From Salinilacustrithrix flava (GTDB lineage: Bacteria > Actinomycetota > Acidimicrobiia > Acidimicrobiales > Salinilacustritrichaceae): a DNA stretch of 64,000 nt. The notes under the pieces are model-generated. The model was not told the DNA's origin, made no database searches, and saw only the letters and a list, made by a program, of their open reading frames with translations. Below are positions 1 to 10,710 of the stretch, in pieces. The DNA is taken from assembly GCA_024128875.1 (NCBI GenBank), contig JAMYFF010000001.1, positions 124,001 to 188,000 of the forward strand, written 5' to 3'. Positions within the stretch are counted from its first letter, which is position 1. Every line of letters begins with the position of its first letter. The translations under genes and the position numbers were made by a program.

Positions 1-787
1 CCGAGGTAGCGCAGATGTCGGCGATCTCGGGCACCGGGTCGAACGCCATCGAGGACGTGGTGCCGGCGGTGGCGCAGCAGAAGAACGGGACCAGGCCGGC
101 GGCCACGTCGGCCTCGATCGCGTCGGCGAGCGCGTCGGCCCGCATGGCATGGGTGGCGTCGGCGGGGACGAGGCGCACCTGGTCGTCGGCCAGGCCGGCC
201 ACCCGGGCGCCCTTCACCACCGACGAGTGGGCGTGCTCGGACGTGTAGGCCCGCAGCCGGGAGAGATCGCCGCCGTCGGTGACCCGCTTCCGGGCGGCGA
301 GCAGCGCGACGAGGGTGGCGGAGGAGGCCGAGTCCTGCAGCACGCCGCCGCCGGGGCCGTCGTGGTCGTGGCGGAGGTGGTCGGGCAGGCCGAGCAGCTC
401 GACGAACCAGTCGAGCATGCGCATCTCGACCTCGGTGCAGGCCGGGCTCGTCGCCCAGTTCATGCCGTTCACGCCGAGGCCCGAGGAGAGCAGGTCGGCG
501 AGCACCCCCGGCCCGGAGGTGTTGGCCGGGAAGAAGGCGAAGAACGAGGGGTGCTGCCAGTGGGTGAGGCCGGGCAGGATCAGCTCGTCCACGTCGGCGA
601 GCACGGCTGCGAGGTCGTCGGCGCCCGTCGACGGGGGGCTGGCCGGCAGCGAGGCGAAGACCTCGCCGGGGGCGACGGTGGACTGCACCGGCAGCTCCCC
701 CACCCGCTCCCAGTAGGACGCCACCCAGTCCACGTACTCGTGTCCGAGGCGCCGGAACTCGTCGGGGCTCATGTGCTCGCCGGTCAT
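1..787 (-). CDS. Aromatic-L-amino-acid decarboxylase-like PLP enzyme, C-terminal part cut off
   Basis: N-terminal about 262 residues of a group II PLP-dependent decarboxylase; the gene runs off the left window edge, so the PLP lysine region is not visible. The motif PGLTHWQHPSFFAFFP at about residues 74-89 is a family hallmark, followed by the NWATSPACTEVE and SSATLVALLAARKR segments and the HSSV segment of the cofactor fold. Members decarboxylate aromatic amino acids or related substrates; the exact substrate cannot be told. I chose ATG at 787 because a TACCGT box ends 8 bases upstream, the leaderless spacing seen elsewhere here; ATG at 772 is the alternative. It is divergent from guaB. Confidence 0.85.
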   Translation of the reverse strand, partial: MTGEHMSPDEFRRLGHEYVDWVASYWERVGELPVQSTVAPGEVFASLPASPPSTGADDLAAVLADVDELILPGLTHWQHPSFFAFFPANTSGPGVLADLLSSGLGVNGMNWATSPACTEVEMRMLDWFVELLGLPDHLRHDHDGPGGGVLQDSASSATLVALLAARKRVTDGGDLSRLRAYTSEHAHSSVVKGARVAGLADDQVRLVPADATHAMRADALADAIEADVAAGLVPFFCCATAGTTSSMAFDPVPEIADICATS

Positions 788-795
788 CGGCGGCG

Positions 796-801
796 ACGGT
801 A
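796..801 (-). promoter_or_regulatory. -10 box of the decarboxylase gene (leaderless)
   Basis: TACCGT on the minus strand lies 8 bases before the ATG at 787. With so short a gap the transcript would begin at or next to the start codon. No convincing -35 box is visible. Confidence 0.45.
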
Positions 802-802
802 G

Positions 803-2383
<1,581 letters not shown>

Positions 2384-2498
2384 CTCGGGCGCCCACGGGG
2401 CGGAGGGGCTCGATCTGCGCCACGACGCGATCTCGGATCTCGTCGGGCGATGTCCGGTTCGCACCGTTCCTGTCGGACCCTCTGAGGAGAATGGGGTC

Positions 2499-3560
2499 AT
2501 GCCCGGTCCCGCCACCTTCGCCCGAGACGCCGACGTCGCGTCCACGGCGCGTGCGCGGTTGGACCGGGCGGCGGCCTCGGCCGCTGCGGTCGAGCACGCG
2601 CAGCGCACCCTGGTCGCCGACCTGCTCGATCTGTGGCCGACCTCGGCGTGGCGGGCCGCCGGTGCCACGTCGGCCAAGCGGTGGCTGCTGGCCTACACAC
2701 ACTGCTCCGAGCCCGAGGCCCACCGGCTCGAACGCATCGCCGGCCTGTGCCACCGCCACCCGGCCCTGTCCGAGGCCGTGCTGTCCGGTGCGCTGGCCCT
2801 GTCCCGGGCCGACACGCTGGGCCGAGCTGTCACAGACGAGCGCGAACCGTGGCTGGCCGATTCCCTCGATGCCCTGCTGCGCCTCAACGCCCGGGGCTGC
2901 CCCGCCGAGCACTGGTCGACCGCCATCCGGCACTGGACCGGCCTGGTCGACCAGGAACGGACCGTTCGCCAGGTCCCCCGCCACAGCCTCACCATGACCC
3001 AACGGCTCTTCGGCGGTGGTGAGGTCCACGCCGACCTGTCCCCGTCCGCGTTCCTCAACGTGGCCGCCGCGCTCGACGCCTGGACCGACGACCCCGACCC
3101 CAAGGAGGGGCCGTACCAGCGGGGGCTCGGCGAACGCCGAGCCGACGCCCTGGACGACGTGTGCCGCGCCGCCCTCGACCCCGACGACACCCGCTGGGGC
3201 GCCACCCCCACCGACGGCGACGACGAGCGGTCGGAGCGGGAAGAAGATCGCGACGCAGAGGACACCTTCGACGGCTGGGCCCCCATCGACACCCTCGACG
3301 AAGCCCTCGACACCGACCTCGACCTGACCGACCCGCTGGAACGGCTCGACGCCGTCCGCCGCCGGCTGCGCCGAGCCGAGACCTGCCGGCGGCGGCGGGC
3401 CCGCCGCCGCACCCGCGCCCGCTCCGCCGTGCGGGTCAACGTCCACATCGACCTGCGCACCCATCGAAGACGGACGATGGGTGGCCACCGACCGCCACGG
3501 CACCACCTGGACCGGCCGCCCCGCGCCCCCGACCAACCCGTCGCCAAGAGCGCCAGCTGA
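2499..3560 (+). CDS. DUF222 (13E12-type) protein lacking its HNH nuclease domain, probably decayed
   Basis: 353 residues. Residues 1-200 match the actinobacterial DUF222 fold (AKRWLLAYTHCSEPEAHRLE, HPALSEAVLSGALALSRAD). In the family this is followed by an HNH endonuclease domain, which is missing. Near residue 310 the expected VNVHIDLRT segment appears and is followed at once, in another frame (about 3460-3540), by PIEDGRWVATDRHGTTWTGR, which looks like the normal C-terminal end. This suggests an internal deletion with frame shift that removed the HNH region; the annotated stop would then be accidental. An SD-like GAGGAG lies upstream. Function unknown; DUF222-HNH genes are often multicopy and mobile. 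Confidence 0.65.
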   Translation: MPGPATFARDADVASTARARLDRAAASAAAVEHAQRTLVADLLDLWPTSAWRAAGATSAKRWLLAYTHCSEPEAHRLERIAGLCHRHPALSEAVLSGALALSRADTLGRAVTDEREPWLADSLDALLRLNARGCPAEHWSTAIRHWTGLVDQERTVRQVPRHSLTMTQRLFGGGEVHADLSPSAFLNVAAALDAWTDDPDPKEGPYQRGLGERRADALDDVCRAALDPDDTRWGATPTDGDDERSEREEDRDAEDTFDGWAPIDTLDEALDTDLDLTDPLERLDAVRRRLRRAETCRRRRARRRTRARSAVRVNVHIDLRTHRRRTMGGHRPPRHHLDRPPRAPDQPVAKSAS

Positions 3561-3629
3561 CCCGGCCACGCCCAGGCCGGGTCACCGGCGCGCCCCGGTG
3601 AGCGGTCGAACCCGTCCCGGACCTCGTGC

Positions 3630-4196
3630 TCAGGCCATCGGTGCGCCGAACGTCTCCAACCAGCGCTCGGTCTCCGCCGGCGACCGCAGCCGCATCACCG
3701 GCGGCCCGGATGGGTCGGCCACCCACTCGTCGATCTGCGCCAGCTTCGTGGGGAACGTCCGGAAGTGCCAGCGGATGATCGAGTCACGGTTGACGGCCCG
3801 TCGCCACGTCTCCTGGTTGCCGTTGCAGACCCGCTCCCGCCGGACCACCCGGCGGACCGTCCGGCGGAGCAACCGCCGCAGGGAGACCGACCTGCGGTAG
3901 TCGAGGGCCACGATCAGCTGCACCCGGGGCATCACCACGTCGCGCCAGCGGCTGTAGGCGGTGTCGAGCACCCATGCGTCACGGGCGGCGATCTCGGCGG
4001 CGATCGCGCGCTGCTCGTCAGTCGGGCGCTCCACCCAGCCGGGCAGCCAACCGAGCTCGTCGTCGGCGGAGTGCCAGGGGATGCCCGCCCGCTCGCCGAT
4101 CGCCCGTGCCAACGTCGTCTTGCCCGACCCGGTCACCCCGTAGATGAGGATCCGCCTCGCGGATCCGCCCGGCACGGTTGCCTCGTCCTCGCCCAC
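3630..4196 (-). CDS. P-loop NTPase of the topology-modulation / adenylate kinase-like family
   Basis: 188 residues. A Walker A motif GVTGSGKTTLA lies near residues 20-30, followed by HSADDELGWLPGW, WVLDTAYSRW and arginine-rich segments (RRLLRRTVRRVVRRE) that form the lid region. The layout matches small nucleotide kinase-like proteins annotated as DNA topology modulation protein (FlaR-like). The substrate is not known and the historical name has little biochemical support. Its 5' end faces the SDR gene on the plus strand, and the two upstream regions overlap at about 4200-4275. Confidence 0.75.
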   Translation of the reverse strand: MGEDEATVPGGSARRILIYGVTGSGKTTLARAIGERAGIPWHSADDELGWLPGWVERPTDEQRAIAAEIAARDAWVLDTAYSRWRDVVMPRVQLIVALDYRRSVSLRRLLRRTVRRVVRRERVCNGNQETWRRAVNRDSIIRWHFRTFPTKLAQIDEWVADPSGPPVMRLRSPAETERWLETFGAPMA

Positions 4197-4275
4197 GGGC
4201 CGAGCCTGCCACCGGCGCCATCCATCGCCGGGAAGTCACCGTGCCGACGGGGCAGCCATCAGCAAGGCTGCCGCG

Positions 4276-5010
4276 GTGTTCTCTCTCGACGGTCGACGCA
4301 CGCTCGTCACCGGGGCAAGCACCGGCATCGGCCGGGCGATGGCCGGTGCGCTCGCCGCTGCGGGCGCAGAGGTGGTGCTCGTGGCACGAACCCCGGCGGA
4401 CCTGGAGCGTGCAGCCGACGAGATCGGCGAGCGCGCCAGCTGGACCGTCGCCGACGTCGGCGACGAGGGGCAGATCGACCACCTCTGCGGCCAGGTGGGC
4501 GACATCGACATCGTGGTCAACGCCGCCGGCGTCAACCTCCGCCCGCCGATGCGGGAGCTCACCACCGACGACTGGGCGACCACGATGGCGGTGAACCTGA
4601 CCGCGCCCTTCCTGCTCGGCCAGCGACTGGCACCGGGCATGGTCGAGCGAGGCTGGGGTCGCATCCTGCACGTCGGCTCCCAGCAGTCGTGGCGGGCGTT
4701 CGGGAACAGCGGCGGCTACGGCGCGTCGAAGGCCGGGCTCCTCGGCCTGACCCGCTCGCAGGCCGAGGCCTGGTCCCCCGCCGGCGTCACCGTGAACTGC
4801 GTGATCCCCGGTTTCGTCCGCACGGCCATGACCGAGCGCATCTTCGTCGAGGAGCCCGAACGAGCCGAGGCACTCGCGGCCCGCACCATGGTGGGCCGCA
4901 ACGGCACGCCCGGGGACTTCGCCGGCATCGCGGTGTTCCTCTGCTCCGACGCCGCCGCCTTCGTCACCGGGCAGGCCATCGCCGTCGACGGCGGCTTCTC
5001 CGCCACCTGA
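4276..5010 (+). CDS. Short-chain dehydrogenase/reductase (SDR)
   Basis: 244 residues from GTG 4276. Classical SDR signatures are complete: the nucleotide-binding motif TGASTGIG at about residues 12-19, VNAAGVN, the catalytic Ser in HVGSQQS, YGASK (Tyr/Lys), and a C-terminal DGGFSAT ending typical of FabG-like enzymes. It should use NAD(P)(H) on a carbonyl or alcohol substrate that cannot be inferred. The open frame extends upstream to 4144, but that stretch overlaps the divergent kinase-like gene and is not SDR-like, so I chose the GTG directly before the conserved FSLDGRRTLVTG. The next gene starts 17 bases downstream. Confidence 0.85.
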   Translation: MFSLDGRRTLVTGASTGIGRAMAGALAAAGAEVVLVARTPADLERAADEIGERASWTVADVGDEGQIDHLCGQVGDIDIVVNAAGVNLRPPMRELTTDDWATTMAVNLTAPFLLGQRLAPGMVERGWGRILHVGSQQSWRAFGNSGGYGASKAGLLGLTRSQAEAWSPAGVTVNCVIPGFVRTAMTERIFVEEPERAEALAARTMVGRNGTPGDFAGIAVFLCSDAAAFVTGQAIAVDGGFSAT

Positions 5011-5014
5011 CGCC

Positions 5015-5020
5015 TACCGT
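5015..5020 (+). promoter_or_regulatory. -10 box of the methyltransferase gene (leaderless)
   Basis: TACCGT lies 6 bases before the GTG at 5027, inside the 16-base gap after the SDR gene. The methyltransferase may therefore have its own leaderless transcript. Confidence 0.4.
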
Positions 5021-5026
5021 GGCGGT

Positions 5027-5836
5027 GTGGCTGCCTCCCTCCGGCCGGTGCTGGATGTCCTCCGCTGCCCCGACTGCGGCGCAGCGCTGGAGCCGGCGGG
5101 TCCGGATGCCGTCACCTGCCGCGCCGGTCACCGCTTCGACCTGATCGCCGGCCGGGCGCCAGACCTGGTCCGGGCCGTGGTCCAGCGCGACACGCCGGGA
5201 CAGCGAGCGATGCGGTTCCGACCCCTGGTCTCGATCTACGAGTCCATCTGGCGCCCGCTGTTCACCCGCCTCGCCGGCGGCACCGATCCCGCCGCGGAGA
5301 CCGACCAGCTGATCGAGTGGCTCGAGCCCACAGTGGGTGCGACCGTCCTCGACCTGGCCTGCGGGCCGGGCAACACCACGCGCCGGCTCGCCGCCGGGCT
5401 CGACGGCGCCTCCGTCGTCGGGCTGGACCTGTCCGTACCGATGCTCGAGCAGGCGGTGCAGGCCACGCCGGACAGCTCCTCCATCGGGTTCGCCCGGGTC
5501 GATGCCCACACCTTGCCGATCGGCGACGCGACCGTCGACGTGGTGCACTGCGCCGCTGCCCTCTACCTCTTCGGCGACCCAGCTGCGGTCATCGACGAGG
5601 TGGCGCGTGTCGTGCGGCCGGGAGGCAGGTTCATCGGCATGACCCTGGTCGCACCGCTGCAGCCGCTCGGGAGCATCGGCCGCACAGCCGAGCAGGCCTT
5701 CGCCCGTCTCTCGGGGTTGCGGTACTTCGGAGCCCGGGAGCTCGAGGAGATGTGCAGCGCCGCCGGCCTGGAGGGCTTCTCCGCCCGGTCGAAGGGCGGC
5801 GCGCTGCTGTTCGTCGCCGAGAAGCCAGGCAGCTGA
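5027..5836 (+). CDS. SAM-dependent methyltransferase with N-terminal zinc-ribbon-like segment
   Basis: 269 residues. The N-terminus has a CPDC...CRAGH pattern (about residues 14-36), resembling the zinc ribbon of RlmA-type and Trm112-type proteins. The class I methyltransferase core follows: motif I LDLACGPGNTTR at about 106, acidic motif II GLDLS, and a post-II region VVHCAAALYLF. This arrangement resembles RlmA-like rRNA methyltransferases, but the core also resembles generic ubiE/menG-type enzymes, so the substrate is open. GTG 5027 is chosen because TACCGT lies 6 bases upstream. It ends 14 bases before the convergent RAM-domain gene. Confidence 0.8.
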   Translation: MAASLRPVLDVLRCPDCGAALEPAGPDAVTCRAGHRFDLIAGRAPDLVRAVVQRDTPGQRAMRFRPLVSIYESIWRPLFTRLAGGTDPAAETDQLIEWLEPTVGATVLDLACGPGNTTRRLAAGLDGASVVGLDLSVPMLEQAVQATPDSSSIGFARVDAHTLPIGDATVDVVHCAAALYLFGDPAAVIDEVARVVRPGGRFIGMTLVAPLQPLGSIGRTAEQAFARLSGLRYFGARELEEMCSAAGLEGFSARSKGGALLFVAEKPGS

Positions 5837-5850
5837 CCCCGCAGCGCCGC

Positions 5851-6132
5851 CTACCCGACGAAGTCGTCGTAGCTGGCGTCGAGCTCGGCCGTGGAGTACT
5901 GCCGGAAGGCGATCATCGTCGTGGTGTCGATCACCCCGTCGAGCTTGGAGATGCGCTCCGTGACGACGGTGGCGATCGCCTCGTGGTCGGGCACGGCGAG
6001 CACAGCCACCAGATCGAACCCGGATCCGGCGACCGAATGGGCCTCCCGCACACCCTCGGTGTCGGCCAGCGCGTGGCCGAGCTCGGTGATGGCGTCGGGG
6101 CGGGCCTGGATCAGCACGAAGGCGGCGAGCAC
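5851..6132 (-). CDS. Stand-alone Lrp/AsnC ligand-binding (RAM) domain protein
   Basis: 93 residues. The whole protein corresponds to the alpha-beta effector-binding half of Lrp/AsnC regulators (AFVLIQARPDAITELGHAL, GSGFDLVAVLAVPDHEAI, TTTMIAFRQY) with no helix-turn-helix. Such stand-alone RAM proteins are common in actinobacteria; they can form ring oligomers and bind amino acids, but this one's ligand is unknown. The start is GTG 6132, supported by a TAGCCT box 7 bases upstream. It converges with the methyltransferase and is divergent from the 6269 gene. Confidence 0.8.
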   Translation of the reverse strand: MLAAFVLIQARPDAITELGHALADTEGVREAHSVAGSGFDLVAVLAVPDHEAIATVVTERISKLDGVIDTTTMIAFRQYSTAELDASYDDFVG

Positions 6133-6139
6133 GTCGTCG

Positions 6140-6145
6140 AGGCTA
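6140..6145 (-). promoter_or_regulatory. -10 box of the RAM-domain gene (leaderless)
   Basis: TAGCCT on the minus strand lies 7 bases before the GTG at 6132. Confidence 0.4.
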
Positions 6146-6268
6146 GGCGCCCGGACCCGGGGACGCCCCCGGTCGCTGCCCGGGGCTGGACAGCCGCACC
6201 GGTCGGGCGCATGCTCGTGGCAGAGCCGCTCGGCACACGAGGGCCGAGCATGACGGGGGGAGGCTGCG

Positions 6269-6694
6269 ATGCGCCGCTACCTGGTCGTTGCCCACAAGAC
6301 GCTCGGCGGCGCGCACCTGGTCGAGCACCTGCGCGAGCTGCGAGCAGCGCATCCGGGCTGCCGGTTCCACCTGGTGGTGCCGATGCACCACCCGGACCAC
6401 GCGTGGACCGAGGGTGAGGTGCACGCGGGGGCGAACAAGACCCTGGACGAGATGCTCGAACGGTTGGCGTCGATGGGGATGGGCGCCACCGGCGAGGTCG
6501 GCGACGCCAACCCGGTCTACGCCGTCGGGGTCGTCCTGCGCCGGGAGGGTGCGGGCACCTTCGACGGCCTCGTGCTGTCGACGCTCCCGCGCGGGATCTC
6601 CCGCTGGTGGCGCTTCGACGTCCCCCGCCGCATGGCCGCGGCGTACCCCGACCTCCCACTCACCCACCTGGTGTCGGAGGAGGCGCTGGTCTGA
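6269..6694 (+). CDS. Conserved hypothetical protein, possibly UspA-like fold
   Basis: 141 residues, no assured family. It opens with a beta-strand-like MRRYLVVAH, and the pattern GDANPVYAVGVVLRREG-FDGLVLSTLP recalls universal stress protein-like proteins of actinobacteria. The segment GISRWWRFDVPRRM is distinctive and probably diagnostic of its own family. A strong ribosome-binding site (GGGGGGAGG) sits 6 bases before ATG 6269. No membrane segment or signal peptide is seen. It ends 9 bases before the convergent Nudix gene. Reality of the gene is well supported; the function is not. Confidence 0.7.
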   Translation: MRRYLVVAHKTLGGAHLVEHLRELRAAHPGCRFHLVVPMHHPDHAWTEGEVHAGANKTLDEMLERLASMGMGATGEVGDANPVYAVGVVLRREGAGTFDGLVLSTLPRGISRWWRFDVPRRMAAAYPDLPLTHLVSEEALV

Positions 6695-6703
6695 CGTCGG
6701 GGC

Positions 6704-7381
6704 TCAGCTCGTCGGCGTAGGAGTGGTGATGCGGTTCAGCAGGTCGACGAGCATGGAGGCGGTGGCACCCCAGATGGTGTCCCCGACGATCTCGAAGAAG
6801 TGGATCGGCCGGTCGATGCCCGGGAGGCCCCAGCGCTCCTGGCGGTACGCCTCCGGGTCGAGCAGGTCGGCCAGGGAGACGTGGAGGATGGCGTCGACCT
6901 CGTCGGGGTTCGGTGCCAGCCGGGGCCGGCCGGGCAGCACACCCACGTAGGGCACGATCGAGGAGCGGCTGGTGACCGTGGCGAGGTGGTGGAGCTCGCC
7001 GACCTGCTCGACGGAGGCAGGGTCGAGCGCGACCTCCTCGTGGGCCTCCCGGAGCGCGGTCTGCCACGGGGTCTCCCCCGGCTCCTGCTTGCCACCCGGG
7101 AAGCTGACCTCTCCGGTGTGGGAGCGCATGTGCCAGGCCCGACGGGTGAGCACCACGTGGGTCTCGCCGTCGTGCTCGTAGAGCGGAGCGAGCACCGCCG
7201 AGCACCGGCTGGTCAGGCCCTCCACCGGCGAGCGACGGGCTTCGGGGCCTGCCGCCAGCGCGGCACGCACCTGGTCCAGGCTCGGATGGCGGTGGTCCTC
7301 GGGCAGCGACGCCCAGGACGGCGGCCCTCCGGGCCGGGTGCCCGGCGGTCGGGGGATGCGCTGGGGCCCGCCCCGGCTCAC
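6704..7381 (-). CDS. Nudix hydrolase, probable CoA pyrophosphatase
   Basis: About 225 residues. The Nudix box is intact: GEVSFPGGKQEPGE followed by TALREAHEEVAL, matching Gx5Ex7REUxEExGU. The preceding LTRRAWHMRSHTGEVSFPGG is characteristic of the NUDT7/NudL CoA diphosphatase group, which hydrolyses CoA to phosphopantetheine and 3',5'-ADP. The start is uncertain: GTG 7381 follows the end of the upstream 60-residue gene, while GTG 7441 would overlap it by 29 bases and add a low-complexity Pro/Arg-rich stretch. It is probably translated together with the upstream small gene. Confidence 0.83.
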   Translation of the reverse strand: MSRGGPQRIPRPPGTRPGGPPSWASLPEDHRHPSLDQVRAALAAGPEARRSPVEGLTSRCSAVLAPLYEHDGETHVVLTRRAWHMRSHTGEVSFPGGKQEPGETPWQTALREAHEEVALDPASVEQVGELHHLATVTSRSSIVPYVGVLPGRPRLAPNPDEVDAILHVSLADLLDPEAYRQERWGLPGIDRPIHFFEIVGDTIWGATASMLVDLLNRITTPTPTS

Positions 7382-7412
7382 GGTCGGCGAGGGTGCCGGG
7401 GCTGGCGCACGG

Positions 7413-7595
7413 TCAGCCGAGCACGTCACCGACGGTCTCACCGCCGCCTTCGGAATCGGCGACGATGCCCTCGAGCAGCTGGCGCATGCCGTGCATCTTC
7501 AGCTGCTTCATGAGCTCGCCCGGGGGGATCTCACCCTTCTCCCACTCCATCCAGTGGTCGAGGAGCTTTTCGGGGTTCGGCGGGGGGATCTCCAT
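7413..7595 (-). CDS. Conserved 60-residue protein of unknown function
   Basis: 60 residues, acidic/amphipathic and largely helical by composition (EKLLDHWMEWEKGEIPPGEL, MKQLKMHGMRQLLE). The ATG at 7595 has a TAGCCT box 9 bases upstream, and the codon pattern is that of a genuine gene. It lies just upstream of the Nudix gene and downstream of groEL. No catalytic motif, signal or membrane segment is visible, and I do not recognise the family with certainty. Confidence 0.65.
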   Translation of the reverse strand: MEIPPPNPEKLLDHWMEWEKGEIPPGELMKQLKMHGMRQLLEGIVADSEGGGETVGDVLG

Positions 7596-7604
7596 ACCGG
7601 ACCG

Positions 7605-7610
7605 AGGCTA
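7605..7610 (-). promoter_or_regulatory. -10 box of the 60-residue protein gene
   Basis: TAGCCT on the minus strand lies 9 bases before the ATG at 7595. Confidence 0.4.
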
Positions 7611-7635
7611 GCCACGCCCCGGGCGAAAACGGCGA

Positions 7636-7660
7636 GTGCCGGGCCACTCGGGCCCGGCAC
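7636..7660 (-). terminator. Terminator of the groES-groEL operon
   Basis: A perfect 10-bp inverted repeat (GTGCCGGGCC / GGCCCGGCAC) with a 5-base loop lies about 30 bases after the groEL stop. On the minus strand it is followed within a few bases by a TTTT run. Confidence 0.75.
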
Positions 7661-7691
7661 CGTCGGATCTGGGTCGATCAGGGGGAGGGGG

Positions 7692-9350
<1,659 letters not shown>

Positions 9351-9641
9351 TTACTTGACGATGGCGAGCACGTCGCGGGCGTTCAGGATCAGGAGATCCT
9401 CGCCGCCGGAGGCGATCTCGGTGCCTCCGTACTTGCTGTAGACGACGGTGTCGCCGACGGAGACGTCGACGGGGATGAGCTCACCGGACTGCTCGGAGCG
9501 CTTGCCGGGGCCGACGGCCAGGACCTCGCCCTGCTGGGGCTTCTCCTTGGCGGTGTCGGGGATGACCAGGCCGCTTGCGGTGGTCTCTTCGGACTCGCTC
9601 GGACGGACGACGATGCGGTCCTCGAGGGGCTGCAGGTTCAT
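9351..9641 (-). CDS. groES: Co-chaperonin GroES (Hsp10)
   Basis: 96 residues from ATG 9641; the typical GroES starts [14 protein letters not shown] as here. The mobile loop ([19 protein letters not shown]) and the domain [17 protein letters not shown] are complete. An upstream in-frame ATG at 9656 is rejected as the start because its own sequence, ATGGAGGCG, supplies the Shine-Dalgarno GGAGG for the 9641 start. It caps GroEL rings. The promoter with overlapping CIRCE operator lies just upstream, so expression should be heat-inducible through HrcA. Confidence 0.97.
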   Translation of the reverse strand: MNLQPLEDRIVVRPSESEETTASGLVIPDTAKEKPQQGEVLAVGPGKRSEQSGELIPVDVSVGDTVVYSKYGGTEIASGGEDLLILNARDVLAIVK

Positions 9642-9666
9642 CGGGGACGCCTCCATGGGTGACGCG

Positions 9667-9693
9667 TTAGCACTCGGTACGGACGAGTGCTAA
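9667..9693 (-). promoter_or_regulatory. CIRCE operator (HrcA site), perfect copy
   Basis: A perfect TTAGCACTC-N9-GAGTGCTAA inverted repeat, the consensus HrcA binding site. It begins at the last base of the -10 box and covers the expected transcription start of groES-groEL, so bound HrcA would block initiation or escape. Confidence 0.95.
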
Positions 9694-9721
9694 CGGTAAC
9701 GGACCGGGCTGGCACTCGCAA
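9693..9721 (-). promoter_or_regulatory. Promoter of groES-groEL
   Basis: On the minus strand: TTGCGA (9716-9721), a 17-base spacer, then TACCGT (9693-9698). The CIRCE operator follows immediately. Confidence 0.75.
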
Positions 9722-9735
9722 GACGAGACTGCTAA
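9709..9735 (-). promoter_or_regulatory. Second, degenerate CIRCE operator overlapping the -35 box
   Basis: Read on the minus strand: TTAGCAGTC-N9-GAGTGCCAG, 15 of 18 consensus arm positions with the exact 9-base spacing. It overlaps the -35 box of the groE promoter. Its centre is 42 bp from the perfect CIRCE, four helical turns, so two HrcA dimers would sit on the same DNA face. Confidence 0.6.
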
Positions 9736-9742
9736 CCAGCGG

Positions 9743-10132
9743 TCACCCGATCCGCTTCACCAGGCAGGTGGCCGACCCGAACGTGACCAGATCGCCGTCG
9801 AGCAGGCTGAGGGCACCGGCCATCGGGTTGCCGTTGATGTTGGTGCCGTTGGAGGAGCCGAGGTCCTCGAGCTCGAGCCCGCCCCGGTCGCCCCGCAGCA
9901 CGGCGTGGTGGCGCGACACCGTGTCGTCCTCGAGCACCAGGTCGGCCTCCGGGGCCCGCCCGATCTCGGCGGGCAGCGCGCCCACCACCAGCGTCGTCCC
10001 CCGCGCCGGTCCGCTGAGCACCACGAGCACGGCGTGCGGCAGCGGCGGGTCGCCGTCGAGCAGGTCCGAGAGGCGGAGCTGCTGGATGGGGAGGACCCCG
10101 GTCAGGTCCTGTGCATCGTCGTGGTCGCTCAC
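9743..10132 (-). CDS. FHA-domain phosphothreonine-binding protein
   Basis: 129 residues. A single forkhead-associated domain occupies about residues 35-127: VVGALPAEIGRAPEADLVLEDDTVSRHHAVL with the GR, SRHH and, further on, DLGSSNGTNING signature residues that bind phosphothreonine. Such proteins act as adaptors of Ser/Thr kinases. The upstream frame runs on to 10336, but GTG 10132 is preceded by GGGAGGAG at good spacing, giving N-terminus VSDHDDAQDL. The partner kinase is not in this window. It lies between groES and the UPF0158 gene. Confidence 0.87.
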   Translation of the reverse strand: MSDHDDAQDLTGVLPIQQLRLSDLLDGDPPLPHAVLVVLSGPARGTTLVVGALPAEIGRAPEADLVLEDDTVSRHHAVLRGDRGGLELEDLGSSNGTNINGNPMAGALSLLDGDLVTFGSATCLVKRIG

Positions 10133-10160
10133 AGCGCTCCTCCCTCGGATGAGGTTCGGG

Positions 10161-10646
10161 TCACTCCGTATCCGCTCCGGCGTCGGCTGACCACCGCAGC
10201 TCCCGCTGGCGCCGGCGAGCGGACGCCACGTCGACGAGGCCGCGCTCGATGAGCCAGTCGATGGCTCGACCGCCCTCGCGGGCGAGCATGAACCGACCCC
10301 ACGCCTCCGCCGCTGCCGTGCGGGCCACGACCTCACGGAACCGCCTCAGGCCACCCCGGCCCCGGTAGGCCTCGAGCAGGCGGACCACGACGTCCTCCCC
10401 CACCGACGCGAGCTCGTCGGAGGCGAGGAAGTCGTCGATGTCCTCCCGCGGCTGGGCCTCCCGCGGGATCAGCACGTGCACGCCCTGCACCAGCCGGGGC
10501 AGGTCCTCGTCGTCGTCGACCCCGAAGTACAGGACCGCGCCGGTGCGCGGATCGAACCACCAGTCGCCGTCGGGGTGCGCGTCGTTGCGGGCCAGGACGA
10601 GCGACTCGAGGTCGACGACGTCGATGTCGAGGGGGGAGTCGGGCAC
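10161..10646 (-). CDS. UPF0158 family protein
   Basis: 161 residues from GTG 10646. The N-terminal pattern DLESLVLARND-DGDWWFDPRTGAVLYF and the C-terminal AWGRFMLAREGGRAIDWLIERGL match the uncharacterised UPF0158 family. The molecular function is unknown. The frame stays open to 10955, but that upstream stretch is antisense to the antitoxin gene; a TACCGT box 6 bases before GTG 10646 supports the short form. It is divergent from the 10711 gene with about 64 bases between starts. Confidence 0.75.
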   Translation of the reverse strand: MPDSPLDIDVVDLESLVLARNDAHPDGDWWFDPRTGAVLYFGVDDDEDLPRLVQGVHVLIPREAQPREDIDDFLASDELASVGEDVVVRLLEAYRGRGGLRRFREVVARTAAAEAWGRFMLAREGGRAIDWLIERGLVDVASARRRQRELRWSADAGADTE

Positions 10647-10652
10647 GGGCCG

Positions 10653-10658
10653 ACGGTA
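10653..10658 (-). promoter_or_regulatory. -10 box of the UPF0158 gene (leaderless)
   Basis: TACCGT on the minus strand lies 6 bases before the GTG at 10646. Confidence 0.4.
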
Positions 10659-10710
10659 CCCCGGCCCCTCGGCGGGTAAAGGTGGGGTCCCGCGAACGAA
10701 GGAGACCCCG

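Noticed and set aside
9641..9656. Longer GroES start at ATG 9656
   Set aside because: This ATG is part of the Shine-Dalgarno ATGGAGG for the ATG at 9641, and GroES proteins start at MNLxPL.
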